Shown here piece by piece: positions 36,967 through 48,485 of a stretch of DNA of 64,000 nucleotides. The DNA is taken from contig NZ_BANU01000016.1 in the NCBI RefSeq assembly GCF_000333035.1, positions 62,001-126,000 of the forward strand, read 5' to 3'. Both the position numbers and the translations under genes were made by a program. Source of the stretch: Gordonia sihwensis NBRC 108236. GTDB lineage: Bacteria > Actinomycetota > Actinomycetes > Mycobacteriales > Mycobacteriaceae. The notes under the pieces are model-generated. The model searched no databases. It was not told the origin of the DNA and was given only the letters and a program-made list of their open reading frames with translations. Within the stretch, counting starts at the first letter, position 1. Every line of letters begins with the position of its first letter.

Positions 36967-37521
36967 TCATTCCTTGATGACGACCACACGGCGGTTCGGC
37001 TCCGCCCCCTCACTCTCGCTGTAAACTCCGTCAACCGCGGCGACGGCGTCGTGCACGATCTTCCGCTCGAAGGGAGTCATCGGGTCGAGCGACTCACTCT
37101 CGCCCGAATCCCGCACACGCTCGGCGACCTCGTTGCCGATGCGAGCGAGACGGTCGCGGCGATCAGCACGCCAGCGGCTGATGTCGAGCATCAAGCGGCT
37201 GCGGTCACCGGTCGACTGCTGCACAGCCAGTCGCGTCAGCTCTTGGAGTGCGTCGAGCACCTCGCCGTTGCGACCGACGAGCTTGGTCAGGTCCTTGCCG
37301 CCGTCGATGCTGACGATCGCTCGGTCACCGTCGACGTCGAGATCGATGTCGCCGTCGAAGTCGAGAATGTCGAGCAACTGCTCGAGATAGTCGCCGGCGA
37401 TCTCGCCCTCCTCGACCAACTGATCCTCTTCATCGATCTCGTCGAGATCAGCGTCCTGCTCGATGGGCTCCACAGGATCGACCTGTTCAGTGTCGTCACT
37501 CGACACAGTCTGGTCCGTCAT
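36967..37521 (-). CDS. jag: Jag/KhpB-like KH-R3H RNA-binding protein
   Basis: 184 residues. The first 40 residues are very acidic. A KH domain follows (about 45-105, with GRNGEVLDALQELTRLAVQ) and then an R3H domain (about 110-184) with the ERKIVHDAV R-x3-H motif. Binds RNA with its partner KhpA in other bacteria. Located directly after yidC on the minus strand as in Rv3920c. Confidence 0.92.
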   Translation of the reverse strand: MTDQTVSSDDTEQVDPVEPIEQDADLDEIDEEDQLVEEGEIAGDYLEQLLDILDFDGDIDLDVDGDRAIVSIDGGKDLTKLVGRNGEVLDALQELTRLAVQQSTGDRSRLMLDISRWRADRRDRLARIGNEVAERVRDSGESESLDPMTPFERKIVHDAVAAVDGVYSESEGAEPNRRVVVIKE

Positions 37522-37566
37522 CTTCTACCTCACTTAATGGAAACGTCTGAATGAGTCGCGGCGCCG

Positions 37567-38742
37567 TCAACGGCCGCCGGGCCGACCCTTCTTCTTATTG
37601 CGCTTGCTGCCGGATTTCCTGGCTCCGCCCGGCTTCGCTTGACTCGGCTTCTGCCCGGGAGACGGCTTGTTGGCCGCCGGCTTGGTCGTGCCCTGGCGCT
37701 TGGCTGGACTCGACTTCTTGCCGCCGGCGGACTTCGTCTCATCTGACGCGTCGTCCACTTCACCGTCGACGACCGCAACCGTGGTCGGTGCCCTCTTCGT
37801 CTTGTCGGGTCGGGCGCCGGGCTTCGGTGCTGCGGCCCTGAGCCGCTCTTCCTTCGCGGCCTTCGCCTCTTCTTCTTCACGTGCGATGCGTCCGAAGACG
37901 ATGTGCTGCTGGCCGTAGGTCCAGAGGTTGTTGCTGACCCAGTACAGGAGGATGGCGACCGGGAAGAACGGACCAGTGACCAGAATGCCCAGCGGGAAGA
38001 CGTACAGTGCGAGCTTGTTCATGATCCGTGTCTGAGGATTGTCCATCGCCTCAGCACTCTGCCGCGCGACCGAGGCCCGCGAGTTCATATGCGTGGCGAT
38101 CGAGGCCACGATCATCAGCGGGATCACCACGGCGGCGATCTGCCAGCGCGAGAAGTCGATGGGCTGGCCAGGATCGACGAACGCCTTGAACTGGTCGACC
38201 GGTTCGGTGATATACGACGAGAGCGGAACACCGAACAGTCGCGCATCCAGGAAGTTCTGCACCTGGTCGGCACTGAAGACGTAGTTGGCGGTATTGCGGG
38301 TCTGCTCGGCAGTCATGCCGCCGCTGGCCGAACCGCCGATCGGCATCGAGGTGCCCGCACCCATCCGGTTGAACGAACGCAACACGTGGAACAGACCGAT
38401 GAAGACCGGGATCTGCATGAACATCGGCAGACACCCGAGGAGTGGATTGAAGCCGTGCTCCTTTTGGAGCTTCTGCATCTCCTCGGTCATCTTGACCCGG
38501 TCGTTGGCGTACTTCTTGCGAATCGCCTGCATCTGCGGGTTGATTTCCTGCATCTGCTTCGTCGTGCGGATCTGCTTGACGAACGGCTTGTACAGAATCG
38601 CGCGGAGGGTGAAGACCAGGAACACCACCGACAGGGCCCACGCTATTCCGTCCCAGCCGGGGGAGTTCGGCATGATGCTGTCGAACAGCCAGTGCCAGAC
38701 CCACATGATCCAGGACACCGGGTAGTAGATGAAGTTGAGCAC
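37567..38742 (-). CDS. yidC: Membrane protein insertase YidC
   Basis: 391 residues with five hydrophobic helices and the 60KD_IMP fold ([20 protein letters not shown] near residue 108). The hydrophilic groove arginine lies in the first helix region ([17 protein letters not shown]). Residues from about 290 on form a long Lys/Arg/Pro-rich tail ([17 protein letters not shown] and more) that likely contacts the ribosome. It inserts membrane proteins with or without SecYEG. One base pair spacing of three separates it from yidD. Confidence 0.95.
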   Translation of the reverse strand: MLNFIYYPVSWIMWVWHWLFDSIMPNSPGWDGIAWALSVVFLVFTLRAILYKPFVKQIRTTKQMQEINPQMQAIRKKYANDRVKMTEEMQKLQKEHGFNPLLGCLPMFMQIPVFIGLFHVLRSFNRMGAGTSMPIGGSASGGMTAEQTRNTANYVFSADQVQNFLDARLFGVPLSSYITEPVDQFKAFVDPGQPIDFSRWQIAAVVIPLMIVASIATHMNSRASVARQSAEAMDNPQTRIMNKLALYVFPLGILVTGPFFPVAILLYWVSNNLWTYGQQHIVFGRIAREEEEAKAAKEERLRAAAPKPGARPDKTKRAPTTVAVVDGEVDDASDETKSAGGKKSSPAKRQGTTKPAANKPSPGQKPSQAKPGGARKSGSKRNKKKGRPGGR

Positions 38743-38745
38743 GGC

Positions 38746-39063
38746 TCACTTACCCCTATCTGAAGTTGGTGCGGTGGCACCACTGTTTGAAGTCTTGCTG
38801 CGCAGCCACTCCACAGGTCCTCGTTCGGGGACCGGGTCGTAACCGGGCTTGTGCCACGGGCCGCACTTCAGCAGGCGCCACGTCGCGAGTACCGAGCCCC
38901 ACACGAATCCGTGTCTGTCGAGCGCTTCGACGGCGTAGCCGCTGCAGGTGGGTTCGAACCGACAGGTGGGCATTCGAGTCGGCGAGATCCACGTCCGGTA
39001 GAGCTCGATGACGAAGATCAAGCTCGCCCGCGGGAGACGATAGAGCCGCTGTCCGAGACTCAT
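38746..39063 (-). CDS. yidD: Membrane protein insertion efficiency factor YidD
   Basis: 105 residues. Family features: IELYRTWISPTRMPTCRFEPTCSGYAVEALDRHG and WRLLKCGPWHKPGYDPVP, with three conserved cysteines. The short N terminus may form an amphipathic helix. Overlaps rnpA by four bases and ends just before yidC, as in most bacteria. Confidence 0.93.
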   Translation of the reverse strand: MSLGQRLYRLPRASLIFVIELYRTWISPTRMPTCRFEPTCSGYAVEALDRHGFVWGSVLATWRLLKCGPWHKPGYDPVPERGPVEWLRSKTSNSGATAPTSDRGK

Positions 39064-39482
39064 GGGACGACCGTTCCCCGGTCCGCACGCGCACAGGCAG
39101 CGGCCACCTTGCGGTGGGCGAACGCGCCGCGCAGCGTCTCGGCCAGTTCGGAACTCGAACGATCCACGATCCCGGGGTGCGCTCGCAGTACAACGAAGGT
39201 CTCCGGCGGGAGCACCGAGGGCGCACTCTCGGCGAAGGCACGACGAAGTCGTCGTGCGGTCCTGTGACGGATCACGGCGTTACCGACCTTCTTCGAGATG
39301 ATCAGGCCGAGCCACGGCCCACCGTGCAGGGCCACGTCCGGGCGCAATCCACTCCCGTCCGGCCACGCCGGTGCGACCGGCGCCACGTGAACTGTCAGAT
39401 CACGTGCCGAAACCCGCACACCCTTGGAGAGTGTGCGGGTGAAATCGGACTTCCTAGAAATCCGCGCCGAGTCGGCCGACAC
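39060..39482 (-). CDS. rnpA: Ribonuclease P protein component
   Basis: 140 residues. The RNR-type motif region KVGNAVIRHRTARRLRRAF is near residues 67-85, binding the RNase P RNA. Removes 5' leaders of tRNA precursors. Overlaps yidD by four bases and lies 25 bases after rpmH. Confidence 0.94.
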   Translation of the reverse strand: MSADSARISRKSDFTRTLSKGVRVSARDLTVHVAPVAPAWPDGSGLRPDVALHGGPWLGLIISKKVGNAVIRHRTARRLRRAFAESAPSVLPPETFVVLRAHPGIVDRSSSELAETLRGAFAHRKVAAACARADRGTVVP

Positions 39483-39507
39483 CGATTGCCCGGGCCGGAT
39501 TCGCGAC

Positions 39508-39651
39508 TCAGGCGGTCAGCTTGGCGCGGCCCTTGGAACGACGTGCGTTCACGATGGCGCGACCGGCGCGAGTCCGCATACGCAGACGGAAGCCGTGCAC
39601 GCGAGCGCGACGACGGTTGTTCGGCTGGAAGGTGCGCTTCCCCTTGGCCAC
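39508..39651 (-). CDS. rpmH: 50S ribosomal protein L34
   Basis: 47 residues from a GTG start with GAGGAG six bases upstream. Sequence begins [19 protein letters not shown] and ends [11 protein letters not shown], the standard L34 pattern of a basic protein deep in the large subunit. First gene of the minus-strand operon reaching jag, divergent from dnaA. Confidence 0.97.
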   Translation of the reverse strand: MAKGKRTFQPNNRRRARVHGFRLRMRTRAGRAIVNARRSKGRAKLTA

Positions 39652-39830
39652 TGGAAACTCCTCGTGTTGGAACTGCAGGCGGTCTTCGGCCCCTCATGGA
39701 TCGGCCGGGGCCGAGCTCGTGATGAGCGCGCGTTACCGCAGTCCATGTACAGGCGACCTTTCGAGGGTACTGGCCCCCGGAAACCAAATCAAACGACGGG
39801 TTACCTGCAGATATCTCCAGACCCGAATTA

Positions 39831-39867
39831 CACCTGTGGGATTTGTTCACAGAACAATCCACAGGTG
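39831..39867. repeat. Interrupted palindrome upstream of dnaA
   Basis: Outer arms CACCTGTGG (39831-39839) and CCACAGGTG (39859-39867) and inner arms TTGTTC (39843-39848) and GAACAA (39852-39857) around ACA. It lies about 95 bases before the dnaA start, and its right arm merges with a DnaA box. The whole divergent gap is 39652-39960. Confidence 0.6.
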
Positions 39868-39886
39868 TGGACAACTTTGTGGACAA
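39866..39886 (-). promoter_or_regulatory. Two DnaA boxes upstream of dnaA
   Basis: TGTGGACAA (reverse complement of TTGTCCACA) occurs at 39866-39874 and again at 39878-39886, both exact. Spacing of 12 bases puts them on about one DNA turn. Likely role is dnaA autoregulation and origin control. Confidence 0.75.
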
Positions 39887-39960
39887 CTCGCGCCGAGACC
39901 CGCGTTCGTGGCACCCTCTAGGTCTGAAACGATCCGATTCGACCAAACGAGGGGGAGCCA

Positions 39961-41580
39961 GTGGCCGGCGACCGGGAGTCATTCTCCGACATCTGGAACG
40001 CAGTCGTCGCTGATCTGTCGGCCAACACCGGTCCGGCCGAGGTGGAGCCGCTCACCCGACAGCAACGAGCCTGGTTGTCGCTGGTCCAGCCGCTGACGAT
40101 GATCGAAGGATTCGCACTGCTGGCCGTCCCCAACACGCTCGTGCAGGAGCAGATCGAACGGAATCTGCGCGACGCGGTGCGCCTCACACTCAGTCGACAC
40201 CTCGGCCAGAGCGTCGACATCGCGGTCCGCGTCGCCGAGCCGGAGGAGATCTCTCCCCAGCCCGTGGATGGTGCGGAAGCGGCTGGGGATACTCATCCAC
40301 ACTCAGGCGCCACAGGTGCAACAAACGTCACACCGGAACCATTCGTTCCGAGCTCCCCGTACGACGCCGCGAACGCCGCCGGCCCAGCGATCCCGACACC
40401 GACCTATCCCGCGAGTCCCGCGATCCCGTCCGACGAGCAGCTCGCTGCGCTGAACTACCCGCAGTCGGCGCCGCCGTCGCGTCCGGTGGAACCGCGCGAG
40501 TGGTCGAACTACTTCGAGCAGCGAGAGACGAGCGCACCGGACAACGGCACCACCTCACTGCATCCGAAGTACACCTTCGACACCTTCGTCATCGGCGCGT
40601 CGAATCGATTCGCACACGCCTCGGCCGTGGCCGTGGCCGAGAATCCGGCGCGCGCCTACAACCCGATGTTCATCTGGGGCGAGTCCGGCCTGGGCAAGAC
40701 CCACCTGCTGCACGCCGCGGGCCACTACTCGCAACGACTCTTCCCCGGCATGCGCGTGAAGTACGTGTCGACCGAGGAGTTCACCAACGACTTCATCAAC
40801 TCCCTGCGAGACGACCGCCGCGTCGCCTTCAAGCGCAGGTACCGCGACATCGACATGCTGTTGATCGACGACATCCAGTTCCTGGAGGGCAAGGAAGGCA
40901 TCCAGGAGGAGTTCTTCCATACGTTCAACACGCTGCACAACGCGAACAAGCAGATCGTCGTCTCCTCCGACCGGCCGCCCAAGCAGCTCGCGACACTCGA
41001 GGACCGGCTCCGCACCCGGTTCGAGTGGGGCCTCATCACCGACGTCCAGCCACCTGACCTGGAGACGCGCATCGCGATCCTCCGCAAGAAGGCCCAGATG
41101 GACAAGCTCGCGGCACCGGACGACGTCCTCGAACTGATCGCGTCGAAGATCGAGCGCAACATCCGCGAGTTGGAGGGCGCCCTCATCCGAGTGACCGCGT
41201 TCGCCTCGCTCAACAACACAGAACTCGACATCACCCTGGCAGAGGTGGTGCTCAAGGCGCTGATCCCTGACTCGGGTCCGATGGACGTGAGCGCCGCGAG
41301 CATCGTGGCGGTGACCGCGGACTTCTACGATCTCTCGATCGACGATCTCTGCGGTCCGAGCAAGGTCCGTGCACTGACGCTGCCGCGGCAGATCTCGATG
41401 TATCTGTGCCGTGAGCTGACGGATCTGTCGTTGCCGAAGATCGGTGAGACCTTCGATCGCGACCACACCACGGTGATGCATGCGGACAAGAAGATCCGCA
41501 AGGAGATGCATGAGAACCGCAACATCTACGACCAAGTGCAGGAGTTGACCGCGCGCATCAAGCAGCGCGCGAACCGCTGA
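39961..41580 (+). CDS. dnaA: Chromosomal replication initiator DnaA
   Basis: 539 residues, GTG start. Domain I lies at about 1-95, a Pro/Ala-rich domain II linker follows to about 200, then the AAA+ domain with Walker [10 protein letters not shown] near 241 and Walker B LLIDDIQF near 301. The C-terminal DNA-binding domain carries the signature [12 protein letters not shown] near 502. It opens oriC. A strong terminator follows the stop. Confidence 0.98.
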   Translation: MAGDRESFSDIWNAVVADLSANTGPAEVEPLTRQQRAWLSLVQPLTMIEGFALLAVPNTLVQEQIERNLRDAVRLTLSRHLGQSVDIAVRVAEPEEISPQPVDGAEAAGDTHPHSGATGATNVTPEPFVPSSPYDAANAAGPAIPTPTYPASPAIPSDEQLAALNYPQSAPPSRPVEPREWSNYFEQRETSAPDNGTTSLHPKYTFDTFVIGASNRFAHASAVAVAENPARAYNPMFIWGESGLGKTHLLHAAGHYSQRLFPGMRVKYVSTEEFTNDFINSLRDDRRVAFKRRYRDIDMLLIDDIQFLEGKEGIQEEFFHTFNTLHNANKQIVVSSDRPPKQLATLEDRLRTRFEWGLITDVQPPDLETRIAILRKKAQMDKLAAPDDVLELIASKIERNIRELEGALIRVTAFASLNNTELDITLAEVVLKALIPDSGPMDVSAASIVAVTADFYDLSIDDLCGPSKVRALTLPRQISMYLCRELTDLSLPKIGETFDRDHTTVMHADKKIRKEMHENRNIYDQVQELTARIKQRANR

Positions 41581-42129
41581 TCGGCACACTGGCGCGCACT
41601 CTCGACGTCGGCGGCAGACTCTGACGAGTCCGCCGCCGACTTTTTTCACGATTCCTCCGCGAGGGGGACCCCATGGAAAAGCCCAGGACGCGCGTGCGTC
41701 GCACGTGTGGATGATCTGGTGACAACAGGGGCGATTTCTGTGGACAACAGGTGCGTGTCGGTTGAACAGTTCGATCCGTCCACAACCGCCCCGATTCATC
41801 CACCGCCGTCGTCCACCGGGAGTCCACACCTCGTCGGAGGCCGTGACCAGCACAGACGAGCTGTTACCCACAGAACTCACACCGCCTATTACTAAGAAGA
41901 TTTCTTCTTTGAAGAACATCTTTTAAAAGAAGCTGTGTGCATAAACAGCCTGCGGCGACCGCGCGACCGCGTCCGCTTCGCCGGACGCTCCGAAGTCGCG
42001 ACCGAGTTATCGATCCGGTTCCGCATCCGAGGCCGAAGCGCTCTACAGTGGGGTTCTGCGACCAACCACCGCCGGGCCCTGCTGCACCCTGCGCCAGACC
42101 CGGCATGTCGAGAAGGGGTTACACCACCG
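41581..42129. other. oriC: Chromosomal origin region oriC (dnaA-dnaN gap)
   Basis: 549 bases with no gene. An exact DnaA box (TGTGGACAA) is at 41739-41747 and near matches at 41706-41714 (TGTGGATGA), 41776-41784 (CCGTCCACA) and 41864-41872 (TTACCCACA). A clearly AT-rich stretch at 41886-41945 (TTCTTCTTTG, TCTTTTAAAAG) is the likely unwinding element. Position between dnaA and dnaN matches the mycobacterial origin. Confidence 0.85.
41607..41646 (+). terminator. Rho-independent terminator after dnaA
   Basis: Fifteen-base stem with one mismatch (GTCGGCGGCAGACTC at 41607-41621 against 41626-41640), four-base loop, then six T. It isolates dnaA from the origin. Confidence 0.88.
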
Positions 42130-43332
42130 ATGAAGTTTCGTGTCGTGCGTGACGAGTTCGCCGATGCTGTCGCGTGGGTGGCCCGGAGCCTGCCTTCCCG
42201 GCCGCCCGTCCCTGTTCTCGGCTGCGTCGTTCTGACCGCGGACGAGCACGGACTCCAGGTAGCCGGTTTCGACTACGAGGTCTCGGCCACCCAGACCATC
42301 TCGGCCGAAGTCGCCGAAGGCGGAAAAGCCCTGGTTTCGGGCCGGCTGCTCGCCGACATCACCAAGGCGCTGCCCAACAAGCCGGTCGACGTCACGATCG
42401 ACGGCAGCCGCGTCGCGATCAGCTGCGGCAGTGCCAAGTTCTCGCTGCCGACGATGCCGGTCGAGGACTACCCCGAGCTGCCCGAAGTGCCGCAGAACAC
42501 CGGATCGGTTCCTGCAGAGCTGTTCTCCGAAGCGGTCTCGCAGGTGGCCGTGGCCGCGGGCAAGGACGACACCCTGCCGATGCTGACCGGTGTTCGCGTC
42601 GAGATCGACGGCGACAAAGTGGTTCTCGCGGCCACCGACCGCTTCCGGCTCGCGGTCCGCGAGCTGCAGTGGAACCCGGCGGATGCGAGTGCGGCCGGTG
42701 CGGCGCTCGTTCCCGCCAAGACCCTCTCCGAAGCCGCGAAGTCGGCCGGCGCCGACGCCACCGGCAACGTCGAACTCGCGTTCGGCGCCGTGAACGCGAT
42801 CGGCTCCGAGGGGATGCTCGGCATCACCAACAACGCGAAGAAGACCACCACCCGGCTCCTGGACGCGGAGTTCCCGAAGTTCCGCCAGCTGTTTCCGGCC
42901 AACCACACCTCGATCGCGGTGGTCGAGAGCGCCCCGCTGATCGAATCCATCAAGCGCGTCTCACTGGTGGCCGAACGCGGCGCCCAGGTGCGGCTCGACT
43001 TCTCCAGCGACTCGGTGCTGCTCACCGCGGGCGGCGACGAAGCCGGAAAGGCCGAGGAAGAGCTGCCTGTCCAGTTCTACGGCGAACCGATCATCATCGC
43101 GTTCAACCCCCACTATCTGCTCGACGGACTGGCGGCGATCGGCACCGACACGGTGGAGTTCGGGTTCACCAACCCGGAACCGGACGGCTCGGGCCAGCGT
43201 CGTGCGGCGATCCGCCCGGCGGTGCTGCGGCCGTCTTCCGGTGACGAGCCGGCCGCCGACGAGTCGGGTGCTTACGCCGCGTCGGCGAGCGAATTCAGCT
43301 ATCTGCTGATGCCGGTCCGTCTCCCGGGCTGA
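42130..43332 (+). CDS. dnaN: DNA polymerase III beta sliding clamp
   Basis: 400 residues from ATG 42130. Three repeated beta-clamp domains of about 120-135 residues; ends with [11 protein letters not shown], the hydrophobic-pocket C terminus that contacts polymerase. Forms the dimeric ring on DNA. The frame is open upstream of 42130 but lies in oriC and is not translated. Followed by gnd after 41 bases. Confidence 0.97.
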   Translation: MKFRVVRDEFADAVAWVARSLPSRPPVPVLGCVVLTADEHGLQVAGFDYEVSATQTISAEVAEGGKALVSGRLLADITKALPNKPVDVTIDGSRVAISCGSAKFSLPTMPVEDYPELPEVPQNTGSVPAELFSEAVSQVAVAAGKDDTLPMLTGVRVEIDGDKVVLAATDRFRLAVRELQWNPADASAAGAALVPAKTLSEAAKSAGADATGNVELAFGAVNAIGSEGMLGITNNAKKTTTRLLDAEFPKFRQLFPANHTSIAVVESAPLIESIKRVSLVAERGAQVRLDFSSDSVLLTAGGDEAGKAEEELPVQFYGEPIIIAFNPHYLLDGLAAIGTDTVEFGFTNPEPDGSGQRRAAIRPAVLRPSSGDEPAADESGAYAASASEFSYLLMPVRLPG

Positions 43333-43373
43333 GCCTCTGCAGCCGACCTGAATTCCTTCCCGGAGAGGACGCC

Positions 43374-44342
43374 ATGCAACTCGGACTCGTAGGACTCGGC
43401 AAGATGGGCGCCAACATGCGCACCCGACTGAGGGCCGCCGGACACGAGGTAGTCGGCTACGACCCGCGGCCCGAGGTGTCGGACGCGGAGAGCCTCGAGG
43501 CGATGGTCGGCGCGTTGTCGACTCCGCGCGCGGTGTGGCTGATGGTTCCCGCCGGGGACATCACCAGGCAGAACGTCGCCGCTCTCGCCGATCTTCTCGC
43601 TCCGGGCGACATCGTCATCGACGGCGGCAACTCGCACTACTCCGACGATCGGCCCCACGCGGATCTGCTCGCCGAGCGTGGTATCGGGTACCTCGACTGC
43701 GGAGTCTCGGGTGGCGTGTGGGGTCTCGAGAACGGCTACGGTCTCATGGTCGGCGGCTCAAAGGCCGACGTCGAGACGGTGATGCCGATCTTCGACGCTC
43801 TCCGTCCGGATGGAGAGCGTGAAGACGGCTTCGTGCACGCCGGCCCCGTCGGCGCCGGTCACTACGCGAAAATGGTGCACAACGGCGTCGAGTACGGGCT
43901 GATGCACGCCTACGCCGAGGGGTACGAACTGCTCGATGCCGAGCCGCTGATCGAAGATGTGACGGGCACGCTCCGGGCCTGGACCCAGGGCACGGTGGTG
44001 CGGTCGTGGCTGCTGGAACTGCTGGTCCGGGCGCTGGACGCCGATCCCGGCCTCGCCGGGATCTCGGATTACACCACTGATTCCGGCGAAGGTCGCTGGA
44101 CGGTGGAGGAGGCGATCAGGCATGCGGTGCCCGCGAATGTGATCTCCGCGGCACTCTTCGCCCGATTCGCCTCCCGGCAGGACGAGTCGCCGGCGCTGAA
44201 GGCCGTCTCGGCTCTGCGGAACCAGTTCGGCGGCCACGCGATGATCGACACCGCTGGTCAGAGCGTCGGCGAGACCGCTGGTCAGAGCTCCGACGAGACC
44301 GGTGGTCAGAGCATCGACGAGACCGCAACGCCGAACTCGTGA
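43374..44342 (+). CDS. gnd: 6-phosphogluconate dehydrogenase, short (GndA-type) form
   Basis: 322 residues. NAD(P)-binding GLVGLGKMGANM is at residues 4-15 and the substrate motif DGGNSHYSDD near 83-92. About 300 residues is the short class typical of Gram-positive and actinobacterial genomes rather than the 470-residue form. Converts 6-phosphogluconate to ribulose 5-phosphate in the pentose phosphate pathway. Its insertion between dnaN and recF is known from other mycolata and Streptomyces but absent in M. tuberculosis. The C-terminal tail is an added three-copy repeat (separate entry). Confidence 0.9.
   Translation: MQLGLVGLGKMGANMRTRLRAAGHEVVGYDPRPEVSDAESLEAMVGALSTPRAVWLMVPAGDITRQNVAALADLLAPGDIVIDGGNSHYSDDRPHADLLAERGIGYLDCGVSGGVWGLENGYGLMVGGSKADVETVMPIFDALRPDGEREDGFVHAGPVGAGHYAKMVHNGVEYGLMHAYAEGYELLDAEPLIEDVTGTLRAWTQGTVVRSWLLELLVRALDADPGLAGISDYTTDSGEGRWTVEEAIRHAVPANVISAALFARFASRQDESPALKAVSALRNQFGGHAMIDTAGQSVGETAGQSSDETGGQSIDETATPNS
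44250..44321 (+). repeat. Three 24-base tandem repeats in the gnd 3' end
   Basis: Units at 44250-44273, 44274-44297 and 44298-44321 encode TAGQSVGE, TAGQSSDE and TGGQSIDE. Expansion of an eight-residue tail beyond the conserved enzyme core; probably a polymorphic, disordered end. Confidence 0.8.
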
Positions 44343-44360
44343 CGGCGAGGTAGCGGTTCG

Positions 44361-45611
44361 TTGTTCGTTCGCGAGCTGACTCTGCGCGACTTCCGGTCCT
44401 GGCCGCACGCGCAGTTCACGTTGTCGCCCGGGACCACGGTCTTCGTCGGTCGCAACGGTTTCGGCAAGACCAATCTCCTCGAATCGCTGTTCTATGTCGC
44501 GACCCTGCGCTCGCATCGGGTCTCGTCGGACGCTCCGCTGGTGCGAACCGACGCCGAGGCGGCTCGGGTGACAGCAACGGTGGAGAACGACGGCCGCGAA
44601 CTCACCGTCGAGCTGACGATCCCGGCCCAGGGCGCCAACAAGGCGACGATCAACACGCGACCGGTTCGGCGCACCCGCGAAGTGCTCGGAATCCTGCGTG
44701 CGGTGCTGTTCGCACCCGAGGACCTCGCACTCGTGCGCGGCGAACCGGGGGAGCGTCGCCGCTTCATCGACGAACTGGTGGCGCAGCTGCGACCGCTCGC
44801 GGCGGGCGCGAAGGCCGACTACGACCGGGTTCTCCGACAGCGATCCGCGCTGCTCAAGACTGCGAGTGCGGCGATGCGCCGGGGCGGGTCACAGGCCGAT
44901 TCGGTGCTCGGCACCCTGGACGTGTGGGACGCCCAACTCGCCGAGACGGGTGCGCAGGTCACCGCCTCCCGCATCGCGGTGGTGCGGCAGCTCGCCCCGT
45001 TCGTCACCGAGGCCTACTCGTCGATCGCGCCGCACTCGAGGCCCGCGCACATCTCGTACCGGTCCGCCGCCGGCGCCGCCGTCGACGCCAGCCCAGGCGG
45101 TGACGACGCGGTGCCCGCGATCCGCGACATTCTCGCCGAGCGTCTCGCCGAACTGCGCAGCAAGGAGATCGAGCGGGGGATGTGCCTGGTGGGACCGCAC
45201 CGCGACGACCTCCTGCTCGGTCTCGGCGACGAACCCGCGAAGGGTTTCGCCAGCCACGGCGAGAGCTGGTCGTTCGCGCTGTCGCTGCGGCTCGGCAGTG
45301 TCGAACTGCTGCGGGCCGACGGCGTCGAACCGATCATCATGCTCGACGACGTCTTCGCCGAACTCGACGTCACCCGGCGCAGACTGCTGGCCGAGTTCAC
45401 CTCCGGCGCCGATCAGCTGCTGATCACCGCCGCCGTCGCCGACGACATCCCCGAATCGATCGGCGGACGCCGGATCTGTGTCGGAGTCACCGACGATGAT
45501 GGTCGCAGGCACTCGGTGGTGACCGCCGACGACGCGCCCGAAGGGGGACCGACCTCGGCCGGGGCGTCCGGCGCGGATACCGCTCCGGACGAGGGGAGTG
45601 ATGATGACTGA
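44361..45611 (+). CDS. recF: DNA replication and repair protein RecF
   Basis: 416 residues from TTG 44361. Walker [13 protein letters not shown] is near residues 30-41, the signature is in the middle and the Walker B-like LDDVFAELD is near 330. An SMC-like ATPase that loads RecA at gaps. Its 3' end overlaps the DUF721 gene by eight bases, so coupled translation is likely. Confidence 0.93.
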   Translation: MFVRELTLRDFRSWPHAQFTLSPGTTVFVGRNGFGKTNLLESLFYVATLRSHRVSSDAPLVRTDAEAARVTATVENDGRELTVELTIPAQGANKATINTRPVRRTREVLGILRAVLFAPEDLALVRGEPGERRRFIDELVAQLRPLAAGAKADYDRVLRQRSALLKTASAAMRRGGSQADSVLGTLDVWDAQLAETGAQVTASRIAVVRQLAPFVTEAYSSIAPHSRPAHISYRSAAGAAVDASPGGDDAVPAIRDILAERLAELRSKEIERGMCLVGPHRDDLLLGLGDEPAKGFASHGESWSFALSLRLGSVELLRADGVEPIIMLDDVFAELDVTRRRLLAEFTSGADQLLITAAVADDIPESIGGRRICVGVTDDDGRRHSVVTADDAPEGGPTSAGASGADTAPDEGSDDD

Positions 45612-46155
45612 CGAGAAACCCACTGTGCAGCCGGAGGGGCTGTCGGGGTACGACCTCGCGAGGGCTGCTCTGGAAGAGGCCCGGGCGCTGGCCCGCGCTC
45701 AGGGCAAACCCGTCGGCATGGGACGGTCAGCACCCATCAGAAGCAGGCGCCGGACCAGTGATCGATCGCGTCGGCGCTGGTCAGGAGCAGGTCCGGACCC
45801 CCGTGACCCGCAACCGCTGGGAAGCATGGTCGGCAGGGTCGCCAAGCAGCACGGCTGGGAGTCCCGCATCTCCGAGGGCGCGCTGTTCGGCATGTGGCCG
45901 TCGATCGTCGGCGACGACATCGCCTCCCACGCCGACCCGACGAGGCTCGAGGGAACCGTCCTGCACGTCAGGGCCGAGTCGACGGCGTGGGCCACACAGC
46001 TGCGGTACATGCAGGGTCAGATCATCGCGAAGATCGCGAAGGTGATCGGCCACGGAATGGTGACGAGTCTGCGGATCACCGGCCCCCAGGCGCCGTCCTG
46101 GCGGAAGGGGCCGCGGCACATCTCCGGACGCGGTCCGCGCGACACGTACGGCTGA
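45604..46155 (+). CDS. DUF721 (DciA-like) protein
   Basis: 183 residues from ATG 45604 (ATG 45601 and GTG 45598 are alternatives), with GAGGGG upstream. The N-terminal 80 residues are basic; the C-terminal DUF721 domain contains [19 protein letters not shown]. Related proteins (DciA) load the replicative helicase in bacteria without DnaC. In this position it matches Rv0004. Confidence 0.85.
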   Translation: MTDEKPTVQPEGLSGYDLARAALEEARALARAQGKPVGMGRSAPIRSRRRTSDRSRRRWSGAGPDPRDPQPLGSMVGRVAKQHGWESRISEGALFGMWPSIVGDDIASHADPTRLEGTVLHVRAESTAWATQLRYMQGQIIAKIAKVIGHGMVTSLRITGPQAPSWRKGPRHISGRGPRDTYG

Positions 46156-46191
46156 GCCGCGCAACGATCGCCCGATTTCGACACGAGAGGC

Positions 46192-46229
46192 TTCAAACCG
46201 GATCGACCCATGATCGGTCCCGGCTTGAA
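46192..46229 (+). terminator. Imperfect hairpin after DUF721
   Basis: TTCAAACCGG and CCGGCTTGAA form an imperfect stem around CGACC/GGTCC, 36 bases after the stop. No U-run, so termination or attenuation before gyrB is only suggested. A -10-like TACACT (46294-46299) follows, the likely gyrB promoter. Confidence 0.4.
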
Positions 46230-46285
46230 CCAAGTTCGTCGGTCTCCGTCGCTACTGGGGCGTGGTAAACGCGGCTCTGGGTTGA

Positions 46286-48394
<2,109 letters not shown>

Positions 48395-48485
48395 TCCGTC
48401 CACCGACTTCGACTCCGCGGATCCCGGCAGTGCCGGGGACCGCACCCGATGCCAGCACGCGGCGTTGGCCGCAGGAAAGTGATTC

